Position numbers and translations under genes: made by a program. From Syntrophaceae bacterium (GTDB lineage: Bacteria; Desulfobacterota; Syntrophia; Syntrophales; UBA5619): a stretch of 5,381 nucleotides of DNA. How positions within the stretch are numbered: the first letter of the stretch is position 1; every line of letters starts with the position of its first letter. The stretch is from contig CAKKRN010000014.1 in NCBI GenBank assembly GCA_919902745.1, positions 1 to 5,381 on the forward strand, given 5' to 3'. The notes beneath the pieces are model-generated. The model had not been told where the DNA came from. It saw only the letters and a program-made list of their open reading frames with translations, and did no database searches. Below are positions 1-5,381 of the stretch, piece after piece.

Positions 1-27
1 AAAAAAAAGGGAGGCCATCAGCCTCCC
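1..27 (-). terminator. Intrinsic terminator of rplM-rpsI
   Basis: On the minus strand, a perfect 7-bp stem (GGGAGGC at 27-21 pairing with GCCTCCC at 15-9) with a 5-nt loop (16-20) is followed by eight consecutive T (8-1), which is the full rho-independent signature. It begins 8 nt past the rpsI stop codon, so it should end the rplM-rpsI transcript. The T run reaches the window edge and may be longer. The plus strand has no T run after the stem, so it looks one-directional. Confidence 0.93.
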
Positions 28-35
28 TGCGGATT

Positions 36-428
36 TTATCTCTTGGAGAACTGGAACCGCTTGCGGGCCCCGGGCTGACCGTATTTCTTTCTCTCCTTGA
101 TGCGGGAGTCCCGCGTCAGAAAACCGGCCTTTTTCAGGGCCGCCCTCAGATCCGAATCGTATTCCACCAGCGCCTTGGAGATGCCGTGCTTGATGGCGCC
201 GGCCTGACCGGCCATGCCGCCCCCATCGACGTTGATGTAAAAATCGAGGAGACCCTTCTTCCCCGTCATCTCAAGAGGCTGCTGGATGATCATCTTCAGG
301 CTTTCCCGGGTGAAGTAGTCATCGAAGTTCCGTTTGTTCACCTGCCAGACGCCGGTGCCCTCCTTCATATAGACCCGGGCAATGGCGCTCTTTCTCTTCC
401 CTGTCGCGTAAAACCGTTTTTCCGTCAT
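36..428 (-). CDS. rpsI: 30S ribosomal protein S9
   Basis: Small-subunit ribosomal protein S9 (uS9), which sits in the 30S head; in the family the extended C-terminal tail reaches the P-site tRNA. The 130-residue length equals the E. coli protein. Visible family motifs are [11 protein letters not shown] (residues 9-19), the glycine-rich [19 protein letters not shown] (69-87), [13 protein letters not shown] (105-117) and the highly conserved ending RFQFSKR (124-130). The start is an ATG at 428-426 with a GGAG Shine-Dalgarno at 438-435, six bases upstream; the stop is TAA. It lies 51 nt after rplM with no terminator or convincing promoter between, so the two form the standard L13-S9 operon. A strong terminator follows 8 nt after the stop. 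Nothing is unusual in the protein. Confidence 0.98.
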   Translation of the reverse strand: MTEKRFYATGKRKSAIARVYMKEGTGVWQVNKRNFDDYFTRESLKMIIQQPLEMTGKKGLLDFYINVDGGGMAGQAGAIKHGISKALVEYDSDLRAALKKAGFLTRDSRIKERKKYGQPGARKRFQFSKR

Positions 429-479
429 ATCCCTCTCCAGATCGTGTTCGCGGACCCGATATTTCTTCCGTCGCGCATA

Positions 480-908
480 TTATAACTGCAGAATGCGGGG
501 GCACTGCGCCTCGTGCGGATGGTCGCCGCCGGCGTAGATCTTGAGCTTTTTCAGCATGGCCCGCCCCAGCGTATTCTTGGGGAGCATCCCCTTCACGGCC
601 GCCCGCAACAGCTCTTCCGGTTTTTCCTTGATCATCTTGCCCGCCGCCGTGGCCTTGAGGCCGCCCGGATAGCCGGAGTAGCGGTAATAGATCTTGTCCG
701 TCAGCTTCTTGCCGGTCAGGCTGATCTTTTCGGCGTTCACCACTATCACGAAATCCCCCGTATCCGTATGCGGGGTATAAACGGGTTTGTGCTTTCCCCT
801 CAGGCGGTGGGCGATCTCGCTCGCCAGCCTTCCCAGGATCCTGTCCCCGGCATCCACGAGATACCAGTCACGACGGATCTCCCCCTGCTTTGCCTGATAT
901 GTCTTCAT
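480..908 (-). CDS. rplM: 50S ribosomal protein L13
   Basis: Large-subunit ribosomal protein L13 (uL13), an early-assembly 23S rRNA-binding protein. From the chosen start it is 142 residues, the same as E. coli L13. Conserved blocks are MKTYQAK (1-7), RDWYLVDA (13-20), [17 protein letters not shown] (25-41), [18 protein letters not shown] (44-61) and the family hallmark running from AVKGMLPK (104-111) through LGRAM to LKIYAG (122-127). Three in-frame starts are clustered: TTG at 920, ATG at 911 and ATG at 908. I chose 908 because the family begins MKT-[YF]-x-A-K and because GGGTG at 917-913 then acts as a Shine-Dalgarno with a 4-nt gap; 911 is nearly as plausible. It is the first gene of rplM-rpsI, with its own promoter just upstream. 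The stop is TAA. Confidence 0.96.
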   Translation of the reverse strand: MKTYQAKQGEIRRDWYLVDAGDRILGRLASEIAHRLRGKHKPVYTPHTDTGDFVIVVNAEKISLTGKKLTDKIYYRYSGYPGGLKATAAGKMIKEKPEELLRAAVKGMLPKNTLGRAMLKKLKIYAGGDHPHEAQCPRILQL

Positions 909-942
909 CATTTCACCCAATGCCTATGATTTTGAAACTGGA

Positions 943-971
943 GAGATACGCAAATTCGCGCCCTTTGTCAA
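943..971 (-). promoter_or_regulatory. Sigma-70-type promoter for rplM-rpsI
   Basis: On the minus strand, a perfect -35 hexamer TTGACA (971-966) is followed by a 17-nt spacer (965-949) and a weaker -10 TATCTC (948-943, three of six consensus bases). Transcription would begin near 936, giving a leader of about 28 nt before the L13 ATG. Immediately upstream, 972-1003 is a strongly A/T-rich tract with runs of T on the transcribed-sense strand, resembling an UP element of a highly expressed ribosomal promoter. The rest of the 909-1030 gap shows no clear terminator for lptD. The box positions are read directly; promoter activity is inferred. Confidence 0.75.
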
Positions 972-1030
972 GTAAAAATCTGCATAAAACAGCAAAAAGA
1001 AATCCCCCGCCCGATTCGTTACCCCGTCTT

Positions 1031-3208
1031 TCACTTCCCCATCCCGTAGAGTGAAAAAACGACCATCACGGCCCTGTCGTCCTCGCGATCGGAGACATTG
1101 AGTTCCACATTCCAGCACTGTTTCCGGTATTGCAAGCCGTAGGTGGATTCGACTGTCCTGCGATCGAGCTGGTTTCGTCTCAGCAGATAGGTCGCGCCGA
1201 GGGAGGAGGTCAGAACCGCCTTCAGGGAGAGGTTGATCTCCTCCAGCGTGTCCCGGGTGTAACGATACCCGGCGGACGCCGAATCCCCACGAGGATCGGA
1301 CAGGGTCAGGTCGTAATTGTTCTGTCTCCAATTTCCTGAATTCACGTCAAATTTGTTGCGCGCCGACAGGGAGAGATAGGGAAGAGGCGCCAGATCCAGC
1401 TCCAGATCGACATCACGGAAAGGCCGGTTGTCATTCCCCGCCGCTGTTACGTCCCGTCTCGCCTCCCGGATGTCGTAGGTCTGACCGATCTTGAAGCGCA
1501 TCATCTCGCGGTAGCGGATCTTTCCATCCTTCGCCCGCATCCGTGCGAGAAGCGTGTTGGTGACGGCATAGGTCAGGCTGTGCTGCGCGGGGATCCGGTC
1601 CAGAAAATCGGGGGCGTGATCCTGCGATGCGTCGGGGATGAAGGTGTAGGTGATCTCCGGTCGGATCCCGTGCCGAATCTTCTCCACATCTGCGCCCTTG
1701 ACGTCAAAAATGCGGTGCATCTCTGTGGAGAGGGTCGTCCCCAGCGCGAAGATCTCCCGGTCGCCGTATTTGTCCCCGGTATCGGTCATGGAATCCGACC
1801 GCTCCCAGACATCCCCGCGAAAGCCCGCCTGCGGCGTGACCCGGGCATAGGATCCCAGCTTCAGCGGCATGAAGAGGGTCGGGCTGATCTGCCAGAGATG
1901 GCCCTTCTGCCCCTCCTGACGGAAAAAATGATCATAGCCGGCGGTGAATTCGAGTTGAAAAGGGCTGCCGAAGAGGGGCTGCCGGAATCCCGTGAGGGTC
2001 GCCTCCGGATATTTCTGCAGCGTCCCATTGTTGTCGGGAGAGGAAAAGTCATCGGTATAGCGCGCCAGGGCGGTCAGGTTGTACAGGGACCAGTCTTTTG
2101 TCAGACGGACCGTGGAATCGAGCGATCCGAGAGATTCATCCCCGAGGAAGGAGACTCGACTAAACCGCTCTTCCCCGCTCGGGGAATAATGATCCAGATA
2201 ATAGTTGAAGGAGGAAAAATCCTTGAAATACCAGCGGTCCGACACCCGGCGGATATCGCTTCGGAGGCTGAAACCGTCCGCAAAGGTTGTTTCGTGGTTG
2301 AGGTAATAGGACCAGCGGTTCCGATCATCCTGCCAGTCACGGCTCATGGTCCCGACACCATCCGTAACCCGCTTGCGGTCGTTGATGAAATCCCCATAGA
2401 AGACGCCGAACGAATCCGCACCGGCGGCGTAACGGAACTCCACCCCCTCCTTGAATCCCCGTTTCTCCAGATAACGCTGGGAAAACGTGGCGTCGGAGCT
2501 GTCGGAGACGGCCCAGTAGAAGGGGATCTCTATGTCCAGACCGTTTTTGTCGCGGGAGTAGGCAAGGCGGGGGAAGAGGAGGCCGGTCTGGCGCGTTGTT
2601 TTGGCGGGGAAGATGAGATAGGGCAGATAGAGGACGGGAAGATCCCTGACAAGGAACCGGCCATGTTTCAGCGTGCCGTAGCCGTCGACGGTCAATTCGA
2701 CTTCTTTGCCCGCCAGCCGCCAGTCGGGATCATCCCCATCGCAGGTGGTCACCGTGCCGTTTTCCAGCCGGTAGGTCGCTTCCGACTTCTTTTCGATCTT
2801 TTCTCCCCGGACGTAAAGATGGTTCCGGGCGATGAACATCCTTCCCTCATCCACCGTTCCGGTCCGGGAGACGATATTGAACGAGACCTTCTCGCCCTCG
2901 AGGAGGTCCTGATCGCTTCGGAGCAGCACATGGCCGACAGCCAGGGCCTGGCTCGTGCCGCGGTAAAGGGTCACGGCGTCGGCCTTCAGATCCCCCCCGG
3001 AAAAGGTGACCCGAACCTTTCCCGCCGCGTGAAAGGCGTCCTTATCCCCATCGTAGGCAATGCTGTCCGCCTCAATGGCGACAGGCACGGGGACACCTTG
3101 CCGCAAGGTGTCCCCACTATCCGTCTCGAAAGCCCCGATCGGTGAAGCCGCCAGGCAGGCTAAAAACAGCGTTGCCAACAAAAAACAGACCTTGTTCAGC
3201 CTTTGCAC
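1031..3208 (-). CDS. lptD: LPS-assembly protein LptD
   Basis: Outer-membrane beta-barrel of the Lpt bridge, which with the lipoprotein LptE inserts lipopolysaccharide into the outer leaflet. The preferred form is 725 residues. A signal peptide (1-26; basic QRLNK, hydrophobic 7-20, cleavage near GA/FE) is followed by an LptA/OstA-like periplasmic domain from about 43 (VAIEADSIAYDGDKDAFHAAG) and the conserved TTCDGDDPDW (154-163). The barrel opens with YLPYLIFP and RQTGLLFPRL; its prolines 201 and 213 match in position the lateral-gate prolines known from E. coli LptD. The chain ends in a terminal strand MVVFSLYGMGK. The mature protein has only two cysteines, 156 and 698. Start choice: GTG at 3208 follows the folC TGA by one base and gives a compact n-region; an upstream GTG at 3253 would add 15 residues including acidic ones and overlap folC by 44 nt. 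A palindrome lies inside codons 32-40. Family assignment is sure; the exact start is not. Confidence 0.95.
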   Translation of the reverse strand: MQRLNKVCFLLATLFLACLAASPIGAFETDSGDTLRQGVPVPVAIEADSIAYDGDKDAFHAAGKVRVTFSGGDLKADAVTLYRGTSQALAVGHVLLRSDQDLLEGEKVSFNIVSRTGTVDEGRMFIARNHLYVRGEKIEKKSEATYRLENGTVTTCDGDDPDWRLAGKEVELTVDGYGTLKHGRFLVRDLPVLYLPYLIFPAKTTRQTGLLFPRLAYSRDKNGLDIEIPFYWAVSDSSDATFSQRYLEKRGFKEGVEFRYAAGADSFGVFYGDFINDRKRVTDGVGTMSRDWQDDRNRWSYYLNHETTFADGFSLRSDIRRVSDRWYFKDFSSFNYYLDHYSPSGEERFSRVSFLGDESLGSLDSTVRLTKDWSLYNLTALARYTDDFSSPDNNGTLQKYPEATLTGFRQPLFGSPFQLEFTAGYDHFFRQEGQKGHLWQISPTLFMPLKLGSYARVTPQAGFRGDVWERSDSMTDTGDKYGDREIFALGTTLSTEMHRIFDVKGADVEKIRHGIRPEITYTFIPDASQDHAPDFLDRIPAQHSLTYAVTNTLLARMRAKDGKIRYREMMRFKIGQTYDIREARRDVTAAGNDNRPFRDVDLELDLAPLPYLSLSARNKFDVNSGNWRQNNYDLTLSDPRGDSASAGYRYTRDTLEEINLSLKAVLTSSLGATYLLRRNQLDRRTVESTYGLQYRKQCWNVELNVSDREDDRAVMVVFSLYGMGK
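3089..3115. repeat. Perfect palindrome inside lptD (REP-like)
   Basis: Two perfect 12-nt arms, GGGGACACCTTG (3089-3100) and CAAGGTGTCCCC (3104-3115), are separated by CCG, whose outer bases can also pair, giving 13 bp around one central base. Symmetry stops exactly at the arm ends. The 27 nt fall precisely on nine lptD codons (residues 32-40, GDTLRQGVP) in the linker between the signal peptide and the LptA-like domain. No second copy occurs in this window. The GGGGACACC core resembles REP-type palindromes I remember from Desulfobacterota genomes; that is recollection and was not checked. In the mRNA it would form a strong hairpin about 93 nt past the start codon. Confidence 0.85.
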
Positions 3209-3209
3209 C

Positions 3210-4532
3210 TCAGCATCTTTCCACGCCGCCCCGATCGCCCGGTTCCCGGACACCGAAACCCGTTTTTCCGCCTCTGATCATCCGGTGGCGCCTCTTGATT
3301 TCTCCGACCAGATAGAGGGAGCCGGCCGCACAGACGAGATCCTCCTTCCCGGCAAGCGAAAGGGCGCGCCTCAGCGCGTTGCCCGGATCCTCGACCACTT
3401 CGACGGCCCTGTTAAACTTTGCCGCCAATGGCCGCAGGGAATCCGGAGGCAAGGCCCTCTCGCTGTGCGGACGGGTGAGAATCACCCGGTCGGCCAGCGG
3501 GAAGAGCCTCCTCGCCATCGTCCGGTAGTCCTTATCCCCCAGGACGCCAAAGACCAGGATCAGCCGCCGATGGGGAAAATCGTTCTGTAACGCCCTGCGG
3601 AGCGCAGCCACCCCCGCCGGATTGTGCGCGCCATCCACGAGCAACATCGGTGAGCGCTGGAGAATCTCCAGCCGCCCTTCCCATTGCGCCTGTTTCAGGC
3701 CTTTGGAAACGGCGGCATCATCCACCCGGAAACGGGCATCCCCGATCAGCTCCACGGCGCCCAGCGCCAGCGCGGCATTGGAAATCTGGTGCCTTCCCAT
3801 AAGGGGGCATACCAGCCGTTCCCGGCTTCGACCGATGCCGAGGTATGAAAACGTCCCATCCCGATGGACGATCGTGCGAATCTCTTTCCCGACCCGGTAC
3901 AGAGATGCCCCTCTTTCCCGGCAGATCCCCTCCAGGGTCTCGATGACGGGCTTCTGTCGGGCTGCGGTGAGACAGATTCCCCCCTCCTTGATGATCCCGC
4001 CCTTTTCGCGCGCGATCTGCTCCAGCGTGTTGCCGAGGTACTCCCGGTGTTCGAGGGAGATGTTGGTGATGACAGAGACAAGCGGGATGACCACGTTGGT
4101 GGCGTCCAGCCTGCCCCCCAGGCCTACTTCCAGCACGGCAATATCCGCCTTCTTCCTTTGAAAATGGAGGAAGGCCATTGCGGTGAGGAATTCGAAATAG
4201 CTCACGGTCTCCCGAACGCCCCTTTTCACCGCTTCCGCGCCGGCTACGATTTCCTCGCGGCGGATCATCCGGCCGTCGATTCGGATCCTTTCCCGAAAAT
4301 CGATCAGATCCGGAGAGGTGTAAAGCCCGGTCCGGAACCCCGCCGCGGTCAGCAGCGAGGCCGTCATCGCCGCCACGGAGCCTTTGCCGTTGGTGCCGGC
4401 GATCAGCACGGCGGGGCAGCTCTCCTGGGGATTGCCGAGCCTCTCCAGGAGGGAGCGGACCGGATCGAGTCCGAGACGGATTCCCAAGGGGTTCAGAGAT
4501 TTTAGATATGCAAGCGACTCGCGATAGGTCAT
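3210..4532 (-). CDS. folC: Folylpolyglutamate/dihydrofolate synthase
   Basis: Cytoplasmic Mur-ligase-family enzyme that adds glutamate to folates with ATP and, in most bacteria, also joins dihydropteroate to glutamate to make dihydrofolate. Its 440 residues fit the family. Visible motifs are the ATP P-loop AGTNGKGS (45-52), the omega-loop YTSPDLIDFRERI (71-83), EVGLGGRLDATN (135-146), the metal-site region SLEHREYLGNT (159-169) and EKGGIIK (176-182), the linker GRHQISNAA (247-255), WEGRLEI (284-290), LLVDGAHNPAG (297-307) and VFGVLGDKDYRTM (327-339), ending near GSLYLVGEI (404-412). A basic tail of about 28 residues follows. The usual D-H of the metal site is E-H here (160-161). The ATG at 4532 fits the family N-terminus (YRESLAYLKSL), but no Shine-Dalgarno is visible. 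It lies 60 nt after the small translation-factor-like gene and one base before the preferred lptD start, suggesting cotranscription. Bifunctionality is assumed from the family; FPGS-only activity cannot be excluded. Confidence 0.96.
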   Translation of the reverse strand: MTYRESLAYLKSLNPLGIRLGLDPVRSLLERLGNPQESCPAVLIAGTNGKGSVAAMTASLLTAAGFRTGLYTSPDLIDFRERIRIDGRMIRREEIVAGAEAVKRGVRETVSYFEFLTAMAFLHFQRKKADIAVLEVGLGGRLDATNVVIPLVSVITNISLEHREYLGNTLEQIAREKGGIIKEGGICLTAARQKPVIETLEGICRERGASLYRVGKEIRTIVHRDGTFSYLGIGRSRERLVCPLMGRHQISNAALALGAVELIGDARFRVDDAAVSKGLKQAQWEGRLEILQRSPMLLVDGAHNPAGVAALRRALQNDFPHRRLILVFGVLGDKDYRTMARRLFPLADRVILTRPHSERALPPDSLRPLAAKFNRAVEVVEDPGNALRRALSLAGKEDLVCAAGSLYLVGEIKRRHRMIRGGKTGFGVREPGDRGGVERC

Positions 4533-4592
4533 GGACGATGGTTGCCAATAAAAGGGCGCCTCTGTTGCAGCTTTGCGGCCTTTTTCGGCAGG

Positions 4593-4853
4593 CTAATCCG
4601 CCGTCACCTTGAATACCTCGTCACCGGGACGGACGCGGTCCGCTACCCGGATGCCGATATAGTCGCCGGCAACCGCCTGGGCCACCTTCTGGTTGTTGAC
4701 CTCCATGGAATCGAGCGGCATGGTCATATTGGTGGTATGCCCCGTGAATTTCAGGGTATCCCCGACCCTGATCCCGCCATCCGTGATCTTGACGGCGGCC
4801 ACACTCGGTTTGGAAAAAAACTTCACGACTTCGCCGATCCTCTGTTCACCCAT
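4593..4853 (-). CDS. Small EF-Tu domain 2-like beta-barrel protein
   Basis: An 86-residue protein that looks like a free-standing translation-factor beta-barrel (EF-Tu/IF2 domain 2 fold), of the kind usually annotated 'translation elongation factor-like protein'. Domain-2 landmarks are IGEVVKFF (6-13), a hydrophobic strand VAAVKI (18-23), GIRVGDTLKF (27-36), the middle strand with SMEVN (49-53), VAQAVAGDYIGIRV (57-70) and RPGDEVFKV (75-83). There is no GTPase domain, no signal peptide, no membrane segment and no cysteine. The C-terminal barrel of U32 peptidases is a similar fold and an alternative relative. The ATG at 4853 is chosen over a TTG at 4871 because AAGGAGG lies seven bases upstream. 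It has its own predicted promoter after the rplQ terminator and precedes folC by 60 nt. The molecular role is unknown; a ribosome- or tRNA-related job is only a guess from the fold and the neighbouring rplQ. Confidence 0.87.
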   Translation of the reverse strand: MGEQRIGEVVKFFSKPSVAAVKITDGGIRVGDTLKFTGHTTNMTMPLDSMEVNNQKVAQAVAGDYIGIRVADRVRPGDEVFKVTAD

Positions 4854-4860
4854 AGCCGAT

Positions 4861-4867
4861 CCTCCTT
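4861..4867 (-). promoter_or_regulatory. Strong Shine-Dalgarno of the EF-like gene
   Basis: On the minus strand AAGGAGG (4867-4861) lies seven bases before the ATG at 4853. This near-ideal site decides the start against the upstream in-frame TTG at 4871, which would place the Shine-Dalgarno inside the coding region. It is the strongest ribosome binding site in the window. Confidence 0.88.
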
Positions 4868-4880
4868 CCAATGACGATCC

Positions 4881-4894
4881 CGGGCAAGGGCCCG
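4881..4894 (-). promoter_or_regulatory. Hairpin in leader of the EF-like gene
   Basis: On the minus strand CGGGC (4894-4890) and GCCCG (4885-4881) form a 5-bp all-G/C stem with a 4-nt loop. It lies between the predicted promoter and the Shine-Dalgarno, 13 nt before the latter. No T run follows, so it is not an intrinsic terminator. It may stabilise the 5' end of the mRNA or be a protein-binding site; it could also be chance in a GC-rich region. Confidence 0.4.
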
Positions 4895-4915
4895 TGCCAT
4901 AAACACTTTGGAGGG

Positions 4916-4944
4916 AAAATATCGCGTTTTCGATGAAAAGACAA
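4916..4944 (-). promoter_or_regulatory. Predicted promoter of EF-like-folC-lptD
   Basis: On the minus strand TTGTCT (4944-4939, four of six -35 matches), a 17-nt spacer (4938-4922) and TATTTT (4921-4916, four of six -10 matches) form a plausible sigma-70-type promoter. It lies just downstream of the rplQ terminator, where a new transcription unit must begin if the terminator is efficient. Predicted start is near 4909, leaving a leader of about 56 nt. Activity is inferred from sequence only. Confidence 0.6.
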
Positions 4945-4959
4945 GGGGGGAAAGCGGGG

Positions 4960-4992
4960 AAAATAAAGAGGGCGGGTTGACGGCCCGCCCTC
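4960..4992 (-). terminator. Intrinsic terminator after rplQ
   Basis: On the minus strand GAGGGCGGG (4992-4984) pairs perfectly with CCCGCCCTC (4976-4968) across a 7-nt loop and is followed by TTTATTTT (4967-4960). The stem starts 8 nt past the rplQ stop codon. This 9-bp GC-rich stem with a U-rich tail should end the ribosomal alpha-operon transcript and separate it from the downstream EF-like-folC-lptD unit. Confidence 0.92.
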
Positions 4993-5000
4993 GCACCTCT

Positions 5001-5381
5001 CTATTTCTTCGGCGCCGACGCCTTTTTCCTGGGTTTCTCCGCCTCGGCATTCCGGACGAATTCAATGACGGACATGGGTGCATTGTCGCCCGCGCGATAT
5101 CCGGACTTGACGATTCGGGTATAGCCGCCGGCCCGGTCTTTATAGCGCTCCGACATCTCGCCGAACAGCTTGCCCACCACGTCGCGCTCACGCACATAGG
5201 AGGCGGCCTGCCTCCGGGCATGGAGATCCCCCCGCTTGCCGAGGGTGATCATCTTGTCCGCCACCTTTTTGAGCTCCTTGGCCTTCATCTCGGTGGTCTG
5301 GATCTTCTCATATTTCAAAAGGGAGGTCACCATCGTCCTCAGCATCGCCTTGCGGTGGCTTGTCGTCCTTCCCAGTTTGCT
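5001..5381 (-). CDS. rplQ: 50S ribosomal protein L17 (5' end missing)
   Basis: Large-subunit ribosomal protein L17 (bL17), located near the peptide exit side of the 50S subunit. The window holds 126 residues plus a TAG stop. The reading frame is open to the right edge, where the visible sequence begins [17 protein letters not shown], so only about seven N-terminal residues (family MRHRxxG) are cut off; the ATG at 5345 is internal and is not the start. Family motifs include [44 protein letters not shown], and the hallmark RAGGYTRI followed by [16 protein letters not shown]. The C-terminus is a short lysine-rich tail, common in L17. Upstream, outside the window, rpoA is expected by family gene order. 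A strong terminator follows 8 nt after the stop. Confidence 0.97.
   Translation of the reverse strand, partial: SKLGRTTSHRKAMLRTMVTSLLKYEKIQTTEMKAKELKKVADKMITLGKRGDLHARRQAASYVRERDVVGKLFGEMSERYKDRAGGYTRIVKSGYRAGDNAPMSVIEFVRNAEAEKPRKKASAPKK

Noticed and set aside
995..1020. Weak hairpin (GAATC...GATTTC) followed by a short T run after lptD
   Set aside because: The stem is only about five pairs with a bulge, and the T run is short and interrupted. This is not enough to call an intrinsic terminator.
1580..3145. 521-codon open frame on the plus strand, antisense to lptD
   Set aside because: Its codons are exact reverse complements of lptD codons, so a stop appears only where lptD uses TTA, CTA or TCA, which are rare in this GC-rich gene. 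The translation has no recognisable domain and lptD is unambiguous.
3143..3172. Possible lipobox in the LptD signal peptide (LFLAC)
   Set aside because: The -3 position is phenylalanine rather than Leu/Val/Ile, a better signal peptidase I site follows, and LptD proteins are not lipoproteins.
3363..3370. GGCGCGCC palindrome inside folC
   Set aside because: An 8-bp GC palindrome is expected by chance in a GC-rich gene and has no extended symmetry.
3864..4505. Plus-strand open frames of up to 213 codons opposite folC
   Set aside because: They lie wholly within folC, whose motifs are intact from end to end, and show no family motif or Shine-Dalgarno of their own.
3718..4548. 276-codon minus-strand frame overlapping folC
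   Set aside because: It is an out-of-frame reading of folC with a proline/arginine/glycine-rich nonsense composition. The folC frame carries all the enzyme motifs.
4533..4592. Possible terminator or promoter between the EF-like gene and folC
   Set aside because: Only three-pair stems such as GCC/GGC are present and no T run follows a stem; no paired -35/-10 boxes were found. The gap looks like plain operon spacing.
5001..5345. L17 starting at the ATG at 5345
   Set aside because: The frame continues upstream to the window edge with conserved L17 residues (GRTTSHRKA), so this methionine is internal and the gene is truncated by the window.

Overview
This window reads as an ordinary chromosomal segment of a Gram-negative (diderm, LPS-making) bacterium. 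LptD requires an outer membrane. The protein style, the moderately GC-rich sequence and the small free-standing EF-Tu-domain-2-like gene suggest Desulfobacterota (former Deltaproteobacteria), perhaps a Syntrophia-type lineage. That placement is an inference from recalled family patterns, not from any search. All six genes lie on the minus strand, so transcription runs from the right edge (5381) to the left edge (1). I see no mobile element gene, CRISPR array, tRNA or rRNA, and no plus-strand gene.

In transcription order: (1) rplQ (5381-5001, 5' end cut by the window edge), which in most bacteria closes the rpsM-rpsK-rpsD-rpoA-rplQ operon, ends at a strong intrinsic terminator (4992-4960). (2) A new unit begins at a sigma-70-like promoter (4944-4916), followed by a short leader with a GC hairpin. 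It encodes an 86-residue translation-factor-like beta-barrel protein (4853-4593), then folC (4532-3210) and lptD (3208-1031). The folC stop and the preferred lptD start are separated by one base. (3) A 122-bp gap (909-1030) carries a perfect TTGACA -35 box and an AT-rich upstream tract. It drives rplM-rpsI (908-36), which ends at a textbook terminator with an eight-T tail at the window edge (27-1).

Functionally, three genes are 50S/30S ribosomal proteins (L17, L13, S9). The middle unit joins one-carbon metabolism (FolC makes dihydrofolate and polyglutamylates folates) to outer-membrane assembly (LptD is the LPS translocon barrel), led by a small protein of unknown job. No exciting new multi-gene system is evident. 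The most notable signals are: a perfect 12-bp-arm palindrome occupying exactly nine in-frame codons just after the LptD signal peptide, resembling a REP-type element domesticated into coding sequence; the orphan EF-Tu-domain-2-like gene; an LptD with only two cysteines in the mature protein; and rplQ and rplM-rpsI lying close together, separated by folC-lptD instead of the ECF-transporter/truA genes known from Gram-positives.
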